Source: Mesobacillus subterraneus (GTDB lineage Bacteria; Bacillota; Bacilli; Bacillales; Cytobacillaceae). From it: DNA of 64,000 nt. The stretch covers positions 62,001 through 126,000 of the forward strand of contig NZ_RSFW01000015.1 of assembly GCF_003937825.1 (NCBI RefSeq), in the 5' to 3' direction. Under the pieces are notes generated by a model that did not search any database, had not been told where the DNA came from, and saw nothing but the letters and a program-made list of their open reading frames with translations. The position numbers and the translations under genes are program-made. Positions 18,613 to 27,302 of the stretch are shown piece by piece; position 1 is the first letter of the stretch, and each line of letters opens with the position of its first letter.

Positions 18613-18858
18613 ATGAAGCCAGGAATTGAGAAGGAAGAGATGTTAAGGTTGTTGACCAAGATGGCCCATAGCCTCGATGAGACAGATATGAACATGCATG
18701 GATCCATGCAAGTGCAGCGTGTGAAGATGTGCCAATCACATGCATTCAGATTGGAAGAATTAAGAGTGCTTGTCGATAGGATGGAAGCTAAAATGCCTAT
18801 GGCGGCGACGAGCGGCAAGCAAGAGACCTCCGCTTTAAAACTTGAATTAAGTTTTTAA
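18613..18858 (+). CDS. Small helical protein, positional counterpart of yppD
   Basis: This 81-residue protein starts MKPGIEKEEMLRLLTKMAH at ATG 18613 behind AGGAGAG. It is helical, with HGSMQVQRVKMCQSHAFRLE and LRVLVDRMEAKM. It lies where yppD is found in B. subtilis, but I cannot confirm homology by eye, so no symbol is given. A terminator-like hairpin follows. Confidence 0.6.
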   Translation: MKPGIEKEEMLRLLTKMAHSLDETDMNMHGSMQVQRVKMCQSHAFRLEELRVLVDRMEAKMPMAATSGKQETSALKLELSF

Positions 18859-18884
18859 GCTATAATAGAATAGACTCATTCTTT

Positions 18885-18914
18885 GGTAGCTTTTTTACAA
18901 GGCTACTTTTTATT
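18885..18914 (+). terminator. Terminator-like hairpin before yppE
   Basis: GTAGC / GCTAC five-base stem around a T-rich loop, followed by TTTTTATTTT. Short stem. Confidence 0.5.
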
Positions 18915-18944
18915 TTGAGGATTTACAGAAAGCGGGATGGTTGG

Positions 18945-19316
18945 ATGGAACAGAAAGATAAAATCATAACTTTATCAAGGAAACTTTTAAAATATAGTGC
19001 TGCAGCCGCTGAACGGTTCCAGACTGCAAAGCAAGAAGGGGTAAGGGGAGATTTCCATATGGAGGTCAAACCATTTGCTGACGAAGTGAAGGAAGCGGCA
19101 GAGCTGTGGAGAGAAGCGGCAATAAAATGGCTCACAGATAACAGGCCAAGGAACCTGCATGTCAACCAGATTGAGACAGCAGCAGATTACCTGGAAGTTA
19201 TTTCGGTTCAGGCCTTTTTTCCGGAAACGAGCAAAAAGAGATTCCTTGACCAGCTTCAGTCAGTTGAATTCATATTGAACAGTATGATCCTGGCTGTTGA
19301 TCAGAAGAGAGAATAG
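18945..19316 (+). CDS. yppE: YppE (DUF1798) protein
   Basis: This 123-residue four-helix-type protein has the same length as B. subtilis YppE and similar blocks: MEVKPFADEVKEAAELW, RPRNLHVNQIETAADYL and SKKRFLDQLQSVEFILN. The function is unknown. I take ATG 18945 as the start from family length; the ribosome site before it (GCGGGATGG) is weak, and an in-frame codon at 18915 is an alternative. It converges on yppF. Confidence 0.8.
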   Translation: MEQKDKIITLSRKLLKYSAAAAERFQTAKQEGVRGDFHMEVKPFADEVKEAAELWREAAIKWLTDNRPRNLHVNQIETAADYLEVISVQAFFPETSKKRFLDQLQSVEFILNSMILAVDQKRE

Positions 19317-19327
19317 TCATCAGAAAA

Positions 19328-19353
19328 GAAGCACCAGAGAGATCTGGTGCTTC
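19328..19353. terminator. Bidirectional terminator between yppE and yppF
   Basis: GAAGCACCAGA / TCTGGTGCTTC perfect 11-bp stem between converging genes. Confidence 0.75.
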
Positions 19354-19361
19354 AACTTTCA

Positions 19362-19559
19362 TTAGATAGTAATTTCTTTTTGATCCTCGGGAATGAAGGC
19401 ACCCTGCAATTCCAGCTCACGAACAAGGTTCCGGTATTCAAGAATGGTGATTTCATTCTGAATATACGACTTTTTTGTGAAATCGAGTAATTCATTAACA
19501 TGTTCCGGAGTGTATTCCTTTGTCTGGGCAAACAGATTTTTCAGTTCGTGAACGTTCAT
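19362..19559 (-). CDS. yppF: YppF family small protein
   Basis: This 65-residue acidic helical protein has ELKNLFAQTKEYTPEHVNELLDF and EYRNLVRELELQGAF, the pattern of the YppF family. Its place between yppE and yppG matches B. subtilis. The function is unknown. GGAGGA lies before the ATG on the minus strand. Confidence 0.75.
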   Translation of the reverse strand: MNVHELKNLFAQTKEYTPEHVNELLDFTKKSYIQNEITILEYRNLVRELELQGAFIPEDQKEITI

Positions 19560-19690
19560 TTTTCATCCTCCTCCATCATTTAAAACAATGTTACCACGAA
19601 AACATATTGGTCAATTGTTTTTCAAAAATTGAAACTTCCGACAATATATTTCACCATTAGACAAAATCGGAATTCCTTTCCAATCCAATC

Positions 19691-19718
19691 ACCATCTGGG
19701 CGGAAGCAACATATTATA
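19691..19718 (+). promoter_or_regulatory. Sigma-K-like promoter of yppG
   Basis: AC (19691-19692), 17 bases, then CATATTATA (19710-19718), a match to the sigma-K pattern AC-N16/17-CATAnnnTA. It lies 34 bp before the yppG start. The match is short, so support is moderate. Confidence 0.4.
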
Positions 19719-19751
19719 TCGTAATGAATAATTGGAGGAGGATGTTCGCCC

Positions 19752-20294
19752 ATGTTTGGCCGCAGGAATAAGATGAATGCCTATCAGCCGCAGTGGTGGG
19801 AAAATCAATATTTTCTAGATTCGAATTTGCTCAACGGGAATAACCAAGGGTTGAACCGGCAGCAGCCGCTCCCTCAACAATATAATCCCTACGGGGGTTC
19901 GATGCAGGGGAATTGGCAAACTCCATATATGCAGCAGGGCTACCCAATGAACCCTTATATGCAGGGCATGCCTCAAATGAATCAGGCTTACCCGATGGCT
20001 GATCATAAAAATAATTACGCAAAGATGCTTTTCCAAAACCCGCTGCAGTCTGAAGATGACCCAATCTATGGGTATTATAACCCGCAGGCAGATTACCAGA
20101 ACTTTAACCCTTATCCTCAATATGCTTTCATGCCAAAGCAGCCTTCTGGCATGCAATCAATCATGAACTCTTTTAAAGGGCAGGATGGCAGCCTCGATGT
20201 CAATAAGATGGTGGATACCGCCGGTCAAATGATGAATGCCGTAACCCAGGTATCTTCTCTTGTAAAAGGTCTTGGCGGAATGTTCAAGGTCTAG
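19752..20294 (+). CDS. yppG: YppG family spore-coat-type protein
   Basis: This 180-residue protein has an N-terminal two-thirds rich in Tyr, Gln, Asn, Met and Pro (PYMQQGYPMNPYMQGMPQMN), typical of spore coat proteins. The C-terminal amphipathic domain is SIMNSFKGQDGSLDVNKMVD followed by VSSLVKGLGGMFKV. GGAGGAGG precedes the ATG. I infer mother-cell expression from the sigma-K-like promoter. The exact role in the coat is not known. Confidence 0.82.
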   Translation: MFGRRNKMNAYQPQWWENQYFLDSNLLNGNNQGLNRQQPLPQQYNPYGGSMQGNWQTPYMQQGYPMNPYMQGMPQMNQAYPMADHKNNYAKMLFQNPLQSEDDPIYGYYNPQADYQNFNPYPQYAFMPKQPSGMQSIMNSFKGQDGSLDVNKMVDTAGQMMNAVTQVSSLVKGLGGMFKV

Positions 20295-20333
20295 CAGTCA
20301 AGTGAGTTGCTATGATTGAACAAATGGTCTAAA

Positions 20334-20365
20334 AGCCTGGCCTGGCAGCCGGGCTCTTGTTCTTT
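20334..20365 (+). terminator. Weak terminator-like hairpin after yppG
   Basis: AGCCTGGC / GCCGGGCT stem with a short T-rich tail. Confidence 0.45.
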
Positions 20366-20443
20366 GCCCAAGAAGAAAGAATTGAGAAGGACATCTAAAT
20401 GGGGGCTGCATTTTGCAGCTGTATATTGCATAAAAGCAATGAA

Positions 20444-20470
20444 AAAAAGCAGGCAAAGTGCCTGCTTTTT
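20444..20470. terminator. Terminator of the small heat-shock gene
   Basis: AAAAAGCAGGCA / TGCCTGCTTTTT perfect stem with T-runs on both strands. Confidence 0.85.
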
Positions 20471-20471
20471 C

Positions 20472-20945
20472 CTATTCCTGGTCTATCAAAATATCGATTT
20501 TCTTTCCTTGCTTCTTGGCTAGTCTGATTTCAAGCAGTCCATCACGATAGGATGCACGGGTTTTTTTCTCGTTGATCGGATGGGAGAAAGGGATCGTCCT
20601 GCTGAGTCTTTGCACCGCCGCCCTTTGCCTGTGGGTCCTGGCGACCTCATTGATCTCTTCAGTCAAGTCGGTCTTATTTACCATGATCGTAAGGGTGTTA
20701 TCAATTACGTCAATGGAGATTTGTTCTCTTTTTACCCCGGGAAGTTCTGCTGTCACAATATAATGTTTCTCTGTTTCCTCGATATCAAGATTGAAATGGG
20801 AGTGGGGAAAAGGCTGTCTGAAAAAATCATCGATGCTTTGCAGTATACCTTTAACAGGCTTCTCCTGCATTAGTTGATTCATGGATTTGAACCATTGTTC
20901 AAGTGCTTCATGTCTTTTTGGGCGATCAGGATGGTTGGTTGCCAT
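20472..20945 (-). CDS. Hsp20/alpha-crystallin family protein
   Basis: This 157-residue protein has an alpha-crystallin domain from about residue 50 (FNLDIEETEKHYIVTAELPGV, split here at 20 residues) to 145, with the A-x-Y-x-x-G-L-L motif as ASYRDGLLEIRL. A helical N-terminal part (RHEALEQWFKSMNQL) precedes it. It is an ATP-independent chaperone or a spore-coat variant; Bacillus has both kinds (YocM, CotM, CotP), and I cannot choose. GAGGAGG-like sequence precedes the ATG. It is divergent from hcp. Confidence 0.85.
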   Translation of the reverse strand: MATNHPDRPKRHEALEQWFKSMNQLMQEKPVKGILQSIDDFFRQPFPHSHFNLDIEETEKHYIVTAELPGVKREQISIDVIDNTLTIMVNKTDLTEEINEVARTHRQRAAVQRLSRTIPFSHPINEKKTRASYRDGLLEIRLAKKQGKKIDILIDQE

Positions 20946-21084
20946 CTGTACACATCCTCCTCTGCAAAATACTTATAATAGGATATGTGATGGGGAATGT
21001 CCTTGTTAATTGCAGTAAAGAGGCTGTTTTTCACTTTATTCGGCCGCCTTGGCTTTTTGAACACTTTGTGAAAAGTGCCTTTAG

Positions 21085-21100
21085 TGTGATTTAGGTCACA
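21085..21100 (+). promoter_or_regulatory. Perfect Crp/Fnr (FNR-type) box of hcp at -41.5
   Basis: TGTGA-TTTAGG-TCACA is a 10/10 match to the B. subtilis Fnr half-sites with the correct N6. A -10-like TATGCT (21122-21127) sets the start near 21134, so the box centre is 41.5 bp upstream, the class II activation position, with a 31-nt leader. Confidence 0.8.
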
Positions 21101-21164
21101 TAAGAGCCCCGTGAACCTCTGTATGCTGAGAACAGAAAATAAAGCTGAAGAGAGGGATTCACAT

Positions 21165-22466
21165 ATGTTTTGTTATCAATGTGAACAAACGCCAACTGGC
21201 GGATGTAAGGTAGTAGGAGTTTGCGGGAAAGATGAAACAATTGCAAGTCTGCAGGATACGATTATTTTCGCGCTGAAAGGAATTGCGGCATACAGGACGC
21301 ATGCCAATCAGCTCGGATTTACAGACCCTTTTGTTGATGCGACTACGCATGAAGCTTTATATATGACATTGACGAACTCAAACTTTAACGTCCAGGAACA
21401 TATTGATATGGCCATGAAGGTTGGCCAGTCAGCTGTCAGAGTAATGGAGCTGCTTGATGAAGCACATACAAGCCGTCTCGGCATTCCACAGCCAGTAAAA
21501 GTCAGCCAAAACAAAATTGAAGGTAAGAGCATCGTGGTCACAGGGCATAACCTGTTCGCGCTGGAAGAATTGCTGAAACAAACGGAAGGTAAAGGCATCA
21601 ACATCTATACACACTCTGAAATGCTTCCGGCACACGGCTATCCAGCATTGAAGAAATATCCGCATTTGAAAGGGAATATCGGGAAGGCCTGGTTCGACCA
21701 GCGCCGTCTGTTCGAAAAATTTCCGGGAGCGATTCTGGCAACGACAAACTGTGTAATGCCAATCAAGGGAACGTATGCAGATCGTATGTTTACATACGAA
21801 GTAGCAGGCCTTGAGAACGTAAGGAAGATTGAAAACGATGATTTCTCGATGTTAATCGAAAAGGCACTTGAACTTCCAGAGGCAAACATGGAATCCGAAG
21901 ATACTTTGGTGACAGGCTTCCACCATGAAACTGTCATTGGGCTGGCACCGGAAGTGATTGAAGCTGTGAAAACAGGAAAAATCAAACGCTTCTTCGTGAT
22001 TGCAGGCTGTGACGCGCCAGGAAAAGGCGGGGAATATTACCGTGAACTTGCCACTTCCTTGCCTCCAGAGGCTGTCATCCTGACAACTTCCTGCGGTAAG
22101 TTCCGCTTCAATGATGTGGACTATGGGGTAGTACCTGGAACGAATATCCCGAGATACCTAGACTTAGGACAGTGCAACAACTCTGTTTCCACGGTGAAAA
22201 TCGCAAAAGCCTTAGCTGATGCATTTGAATGTGATGTCAATGAGCTGCCTGTCAGCATTGTCCTTTCATGGTTTGAACAGAAGGCCGTAGCGATCCTGCT
22301 TGGATTGTTCAGCCTCGGCATTCAGGATATCCGCATTGGGCCAAAGCCGCCAGAATTCATTTCTGATGGCGTGATGGAAGTCCTGCAGGAAACTTTTGGA
22401 CTGAAACTCATTACATCAGCACAGGAAGATCTTGAAACAATGATGGAACTGAGCAAGACAGTATAA
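21165..22466 (+). CDS. hcp: Hybrid cluster protein (hydroxylamine reductase / NO reductase-type Hcp)
   Basis: This 433-residue protein has the N-terminal Fe-S cysteines C3, C6, C14 and C20 (MFCYQCEQTPTGGCKVVGVC). The hybrid-cluster ligands follow in the C-terminal half: the TNCVMP, AGCDAPGKGGEYY and TTSCGKFRFND segments and the KAVAILLGLFSLGIQDIRIG tail. The length fits the short class without a large insert. Hcp reduces hydroxylamine in vitro and handles nitric oxide in vivo. The start at 21165 follows AGAGAGGGA. The perfect FNR box and the regulator gene downstream on the other strand tie it to the NO genes at 31-42 kb. Confidence 0.94.
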   Translation: MFCYQCEQTPTGGCKVVGVCGKDETIASLQDTIIFALKGIAAYRTHANQLGFTDPFVDATTHEALYMTLTNSNFNVQEHIDMAMKVGQSAVRVMELLDEAHTSRLGIPQPVKVSQNKIEGKSIVVTGHNLFALEELLKQTEGKGINIYTHSEMLPAHGYPALKKYPHLKGNIGKAWFDQRRLFEKFPGAILATTNCVMPIKGTYADRMFTYEVAGLENVRKIENDDFSMLIEKALELPEANMESEDTLVTGFHHETVIGLAPEVIEAVKTGKIKRFFVIAGCDAPGKGGEYYRELATSLPPEAVILTTSCGKFRFNDVDYGVVPGTNIPRYLDLGQCNNSVSTVKIAKALADAFECDVNELPVSIVLSWFEQKAVAILLGLFSLGIQDIRIGPKPPEFISDGVMEVLQETFGLKLITSAQEDLETMMELSKTV

Positions 22467-22482
22467 GATCAGGAAAAGAAAG

Positions 22483-22508
22483 AAGCCCGCAGCAATCGCT
22501 GCGGGCTT
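22483..22508. terminator. Bidirectional terminator between hcp and Crp/Fnr regulator 1
   Basis: AAGCCCGCAGC / GCTGCGGGCTT perfect 11-bp stem between converging genes. Confidence 0.85.
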
Positions 22509-22517
22509 AAATTTGTC

Positions 22518-23210
22518 TTAAACCAGCTCATCCATCAAGACATCGAGATCCAGAATCATATTGCCATCAGAGTCTGTAGCGATGAGTTCATCCTTTTTCA
22601 TTTTTGTTAACGTCCTGCTAACAGTTTCCCTGGTTGTTCCAATCATGTTTGCCAAATCTTTGTTGGTGAAGTCCGCTTTTAGGAAGATTGTGCCGTCTTG
22701 TTGCTTTTCCCCGTGAAGCTCACCGAGCCGGATCAAAAGTTTGATGATTTGTTCGTATGTGTTGTTCAAGATTTGGGCTTCCAGCCTTTCCTGGAGGTCA
22801 ACAATCTTTTCCCCTAGCACCTTGAAAACTTTAATGCTCAGGTGCGGATTTTCAACCAGCACCTTCTCGAACTGTGAAATCGGAACGACCACCAGGCTTG
22901 CCTGTTCCAAAACCTCTGAATAGCCCGGATATCCGCCTTTGCGGAAGAAACCGACATGCGGGAACATTTCACCTTTCTTTAAAATCGCCACGATTTGCTC
23001 CCGGCCATTCGCATCACTTTTGTAAATTTTCACTTTTCCTTCATGAATGAAATACACATTTTCCAGGGAATCACCTTGCATGAAAACATGGCTGTTCTTC
23101 TTCCATTCGCGGGCAATCGATATATCAACAATTTTTCCTAGTTCATAATCATCCAGGTCCCTGAACAGAGAGAACTTGGACAATACCTCTTTGATTTCGT
23201 TTTTATTCAA
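22518..23210 (-). CDS. Crp/Fnr family transcription regulator 1 (cysteine-free)
   Basis: This 230-residue regulator has a cyclic-nucleotide-binding-like sensor (about 15-130, FMQGDSLENVYFIHEGKVKI), a dimer helix and a winged helix with TTRETVSRTLTKM. The ETVSR recognition motif is the E-x-x-S-R of FNR-type proteins, predicted to read TGTGA half-sites. It contains no cysteine, so it cannot carry the FNR Fe-S cluster; haem or another ligand is possible. I chose TTG 23210 behind GGGGTG because the length then equals its paralogue at 33458-34147; an upstream extension reads as unrelated sequence. It converges on hcp. Confidence 0.85.
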   Translation of the reverse strand: MNKNEIKEVLSKFSLFRDLDDYELGKIVDISIAREWKKNSHVFMQGDSLENVYFIHEGKVKIYKSDANGREQIVAILKKGEMFPHVGFFRKGGYPGYSEVLEQASLVVVPISQFEKVLVENPHLSIKVFKVLGEKIVDLQERLEAQILNNTYEQIIKLLIRLGELHGEKQQDGTIFLKADFTNKDLANMIGTTRETVSRTLTKMKKDELIATDSDGNMILDLDVLMDELV

Positions 23211-23365
23211 ATGAAACACCCCAGTATCAAGCGGTTTATCTGTCTTTATCATTTTAACAAAAAACCAGACAGTACGTAGGGTAAATACAAATTTAATCAT
23301 TTTCAATCAGACTAGTTGATGCCAAAAACTAGCAGATGTATAAATTGTATATTTTTCTTTTGTAA

Positions 23366-23379
23366 CGAACGTTTATTCG
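23366..23379 (+). promoter_or_regulatory. LexA-like box upstream of mrfA
   Basis: CGAAC-GTTT-ATTCG differs by one base from the B. subtilis LexA (DinR) dyad CGAAC-N4-GTTCG. It lies 28 bp before the mrfA start codon, overlapping the likely promoter. Confidence 0.55.
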
Positions 23380-23407
23380 CTAAAATAGGGATAACGAGGT
23401 GAACGAT

Positions 23408-25684
23408 ATGAAAGTCCGGAAAAGTATGCAGGAGATATTAGAAGATTTAAAGGTAAGTGAATCGGTGAAGAGGAATATTGTCCACTGGCATACAATCGAG
23501 GAAAAGGAAGCATTGACAAAAGATATGCCGGAAGACTTGAGTGAAATTTTGCGAAGTGCCCTTGAGCGGAGGGGGATCTCCCGCCTTTATACCCACCAGA
23601 AGTCATCGTATGAACAAATCATGAAGGGCCAGAGCATTGTGGCGGTTACACCGACCGCTTCCGGGAAAACACTTTGCTATAACCTGCCTGTTCTTCAATC
23701 CATCATTAATGATCCAAACGCAAGAGCATTGTATATGTTCCCTACTAAAGCGCTTGCCCAGGATCAGAAGAGTGAAATCAACGAATTGATCCAGGAAGCA
23801 GAGCTTGCGATCAATAGCTATACATATGACGGTGATACTCCATCAAATATCCGCCAGAAGGTAAGGAGGGCGGGGCATATCGTCATTACAAATCCAGACA
23901 TGCTTCATTCAGCTATCCTTCCCCATCACACAAAGTGGGTATCCCTTTTTGAGAACCTGAAGTATGTCGTGATTGATGAACTGCATATATACAGAGGCGT
24001 TTTTGGCAGCCATGTCGCCAATGTTATCCGAAGATTGAAGAGGATCTGCAACTATTACGGAAGTGACCCTGTATTTGTATGTACATCCGCAACAATTGCC
24101 AACCCGCTGGAATTGGCAGAAGGACTAACCGAAAAAGAAATGGTCCTGATCGATAATAATGGCGCTCCTTCAGGAAGGAAGCACTTTTTGTTTTATAATC
24201 CGCCAGTTGTCAATATCCCGCTAAATGTCCGCAGGAGTGCGACGCTGGAAACAAGGAAGCTTGCAGGAGAGTTCTTGAAAAATAAGATCCAGACAATTGT
24301 CTTTGCAAGGAGCAGGGTCAGAGTCGAAATCCTGCTGACGTATCTTCAGGAGCTCGTCAAACATAAACTTGGCCCGAAAGCGATCAGAGGCTACAGGGGT
24401 GGCTATCTCCCGACAGAGAGACGTGAAATCGAGAAAGGGCTGCGATCAGGTGATATATATGGAGTCGTCAGTACAAATGCCCTGGAGTTGGGGGTAGACA
24501 TAGGACAGCTTCAGGTCTGCATCATGAACGGGTATCCCGGGACCATTGCCAGTGCCTGGCAGCAGGCGGGCAGGGCCGGCCGCCGTCATGGGGAATCAGT
24601 TGTGATCATGGTAGCCAGCTCAAGTCCCCTTGATCAGTACGTTATCCAAAATCCGGATTATTTCTTTAATAGAAGCCCCGAGACAGCAAGGATTAATCCT
24701 GATAACCTGATCATTCTCATCGATCATATCAAGTGTGCTTCCTATGAATTGCCGTTTAAAAAAGGAGAGACTTTTGGTGCGGCCGAAATCGAAGAAATAC
24801 TCGAATATTTGACGGAAGAGCGAATCCTTCACCAGAACGGCGACAAATGGTACTGGATGAATGATGCCTTTCCGGCTCACAATATCAGCTTGCGCTCCGC
24901 ATCCCAGGAAAATGTGGTCATCATCGACCAATCCGATGTCGCGAATGTCCGGGTAATTGGAGAAATGGATACATTCTCGGCTATGACTTTATTGCATGAG
25001 GAAGCTATTTATCTTCATCAGGGCATTCAATTCCAGGTTGAAAAGCTGGATTGGGAGGAAAAGAAAGCATTCGTTCGAGAAGTTGATGTGGATTATTTTA
25101 CAGATGCAAATCTTGCTGTACAGCTAAGCGTGCTGGAAGAAGATAAGCATCGCGGGAATGAAGATACAGAAATCGGTTTTGGGGATGTCAGTGTCAGGGC
25201 GATGGCCACGATCTTCAAGAAAATAAGATTTGAAACCCACGAGAATATCGGTTCAGGGCCGATTTTTCTTCCCGAGGAGGAACTGCATACGAGTTCGGCG
25301 TGGATTTCCTTGAACAAAGAACTTTCCGAGTTTGGTGACGACCGTCTGGAAGAAGGATTGATCGGCACTTCCCAGGCGTTAAAGCATATTGCTCCGCTTT
25401 TCGTGATGTGCGACCCTTCGGATGTCCATGTCGTTCCACAGGTAAAAGCTGCCCATAATGAAAAACCGACCATTTTCTTTTATGACCGTTATCCTGGAGG
25501 AATAGGGCTAAGCGAAAAAATCTATTCAGGTCTCGAGGAAATTCTTAGCCAGACAAAGCAAATGGTCAAGAATTGCCAGTGTGCCGAAGGGTGCCCATCG
25601 TGTATTGGAACGGATACAACATCGATTCATTCAAAAAAGGATGTAGTAAAAATACTGGATTTATTCCTAAAAGCAGCTATGTAA
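23408..25684 (+). CDS. mrfA: Mitomycin repair helicase MrfA (YprA), DEAD/DEAH with DUF1998
   Basis: This 758-residue SF2 helicase has Walker A PTASGKTLCYNLP near residue 82, the DELH box in VIDELHIYRGVFG, TSATIANP, and motif VI QQAGRAGRRHG. A C-terminal DUF1998 region holds the four-cysteine cluster NCQCAEGCPSC. In B. subtilis MrfA with MrfB repairs mitomycin C damage independently of UvrABC. ATG 23408 follows GAGGTGA; an in-frame GTG at 23399 lies within the ribosome site. mrfB starts 18 bp downstream. Confidence 0.93.
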   Translation: MKVRKSMQEILEDLKVSESVKRNIVHWHTIEEKEALTKDMPEDLSEILRSALERRGISRLYTHQKSSYEQIMKGQSIVAVTPTASGKTLCYNLPVLQSIINDPNARALYMFPTKALAQDQKSEINELIQEAELAINSYTYDGDTPSNIRQKVRRAGHIVITNPDMLHSAILPHHTKWVSLFENLKYVVIDELHIYRGVFGSHVANVIRRLKRICNYYGSDPVFVCTSATIANPLELAEGLTEKEMVLIDNNGAPSGRKHFLFYNPPVVNIPLNVRRSATLETRKLAGEFLKNKIQTIVFARSRVRVEILLTYLQELVKHKLGPKAIRGYRGGYLPTERREIEKGLRSGDIYGVVSTNALELGVDIGQLQVCIMNGYPGTIASAWQQAGRAGRRHGESVVIMVASSSPLDQYVIQNPDYFFNRSPETARINPDNLIILIDHIKCASYELPFKKGETFGAAEIEEILEYLTEERILHQNGDKWYWMNDAFPAHNISLRSASQENVVIIDQSDVANVRVIGEMDTFSAMTLLHEEAIYLHQGIQFQVEKLDWEEKKAFVREVDVDYFTDANLAVQLSVLEEDKHRGNEDTEIGFGDVSVRAMATIFKKIRFETHENIGSGPIFLPEEELHTSSAWISLNKELSEFGDDRLEEGLIGTSQALKHIAPLFVMCDPSDVHVVPQVKAAHNEKPTIFFYDRYPGGIGLSEKIYSGLEEILSQTKQMVKNCQCAEGCPSCIGTDTTSIHSKKDVVKILDLFLKAAM

Positions 25685-25702
25685 AGAGAGGAGGGGGAAA
25701 AG

Positions 25703-26983
25703 ATGAGCCTCAAAAACAAGTTGAACCGCCTGAAACCGCATATATCGAGTGGAAGGGAAAAGCCTGAGGGGAAGCCGTTAAAAAAAGCGGAAGAAACACC
25801 AGAGATTCCGTTTCGGGAAGTTTGGGAACAAGAAAAGGTTTCCCCCTTCTATTTTGACGGCCAGTACTGTCTTGTGAGGGAAGTCAATTATCCATTGGAC
25901 CATCAGCATGGCGATTATCAGTTTGGAGATTTGCTGGAAGCTGTTTCACTATGGAACCGGGAGAAAACGCTGCACCCTCTTTCAGCTGCAGGGCATGGAC
26001 CTGGTGACCTCATTTTTTTCGATACGGAAACAACAGGTCTTGGCGGCGGAGCAGGCAATACAATTTTTCTTTTGGGGCATGCAAGCATCTCGGGTAGTTC
26101 TTTAAACCTGAAACAGCATATTCTTCCGGGACCTGGTTCAGAAGTAGCTTTATACCAGAGTTTTTTGGAAAATGTAGATTACACCACTCTTGTAACGTAT
26201 AATGGCAAGGCTTTCGACTGGCCCCAGGTTAAAACGCGGCATACGCTCGTCAGGGATCATGTGCCTAAGCTTCCTGCTTATGGACACTTTGATCTATACC
26301 ACGCTGCAAGGCGGATGTGGAAGCATAAGATTGAACGGATGAAACTGAGCATAGTTGAACAGGAAGTGCTGGGCCTTGAAAGAAAGGATGACATACCTGG
26401 ATTTTTGGCCCCTATGATTTATTTTGATTTTTTGGAACGGAAGAATCCGGAAGGGCTTCTTGGCGTGATCAAACACAATGAAACGGATATCCTTTCATTG
26501 GTGACATTGTATACCCATTTATCGTTCCAGCTTCTTGGCCGAGATCAATCCCGATCAGCAAAGGAAACCTTTGAGGTTGGACGCTGGTTTTCCTATCTTG
26601 GTGAATCAGGCAAGGCAAAGCAAACATTCAGCGGACTTTTAAATGCAGGAAATGAAGAGGAAATATCAGCTAAGCACGCCCTTGCGTTTGAACATAAGCG
26701 CCAAAAGGAGTGGGGGGAAGCCGTTTCCCTTTGGAAGGAATGTACTGAGAAGGGGAGCGCGATCCAACGGCTTGAAGCGAGTATTGAGCTTGCCAAGCAC
26801 TATGAACACCGGGAAAAGAATCTGGAAATTGCTCTGAGGTATTGCCGATTGGCAGAGAATATCCATAAGGATAATCACCGCTCAACAAAAAAAGACATGA
26901 AACTTACCGTGGAATTAGAGAAAAGATTGAAGAGGATTTCCCGGAAACAATTTCCCGGGCAAGCGCAGGATTCGTCAAACTGA
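25703..26983 (+). CDS. mrfB: Mitomycin repair exonuclease MrfB (YprB), RNase H-like with TPR
   Basis: This 426-residue protein has a disordered basic N-terminus, an RNase H-like DEDD exonuclease (FFDTETTGLGGGAGNTIFLLG near residue 109, YNGKAFDWPQVKTRH, and HNETDILSLVTLY), then TPR-like helices (SYLGESGKAKQTFSGLL). It is the nuclease partner of MrfA in interstrand crosslink and bulky lesion repair. AGAGAGGAGGGG precedes the start. Confidence 0.92.
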   Translation: MSLKNKLNRLKPHISSGREKPEGKPLKKAEETPEIPFREVWEQEKVSPFYFDGQYCLVREVNYPLDHQHGDYQFGDLLEAVSLWNREKTLHPLSAAGHGPGDLIFFDTETTGLGGGAGNTIFLLGHASISGSSLNLKQHILPGPGSEVALYQSFLENVDYTTLVTYNGKAFDWPQVKTRHTLVRDHVPKLPAYGHFDLYHAARRMWKHKIERMKLSIVEQEVLGLERKDDIPGFLAPMIYFDFLERKNPEGLLGVIKHNETDILSLVTLYTHLSFQLLGRDQSRSAKETFEVGRWFSYLGESGKAKQTFSGLLNAGNEEEISAKHALAFEHKRQKEWGEAVSLWKECTEKGSAIQRLEASIELAKHYEHREKNLEIALRYCRLAENIHKDNHRSTKKDMKLTVELEKRLKRISRKQFPGQAQDSSN

Positions 26984-27149
26984 AACTGTATTTTTGCCAA
27001 GATTCGTCAGGTTCTGTTTAATTGTAACAAAATTTTAACATTTACCAGCATAAATCCTGTAATATCCTGTTGTATGTAGGTTTGGGACATTGTAAAATGT
27101 AGAATTGTATGGTGTTTTAAAAATCAAATTATTTACGGGGCTGGTAAGA

Positions 27150-27245
27150 TTGTATAAAGCGGTTTTGGTTCTTTATTTTGTTGTCATCACCCTCATCGCG
27201 GTTATTTTCAGCGGTTTGAAGGACAACTTCTACACATTCCTCTAA
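27150..27245 (+). CDS. Candidate 31-residue single-pass membrane peptide
   Basis: A TTG at 27150 opens 31 codons encoding a basic start (MYKA), a strongly hydrophobic stretch (VLVLYFVVITLIAVIFSGL) and a polar end (KDNFYTFL). This is a clean one-segment membrane profile. The ribosome site is poor (GGGGCTGG). It stands alone in the 390-bp gap between mrfB and cotD. I do not recognise it. Confidence 0.4.
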   Translation: MYKAVLVLYFVVITLIAVIFSGLKDNFYTFL

Positions 27246-27302
27246 GCTGGACGGCAACCGATGAATTAAAGTTTCTATTGAAAAATAGGTGTTTTCATTA
27301 GT

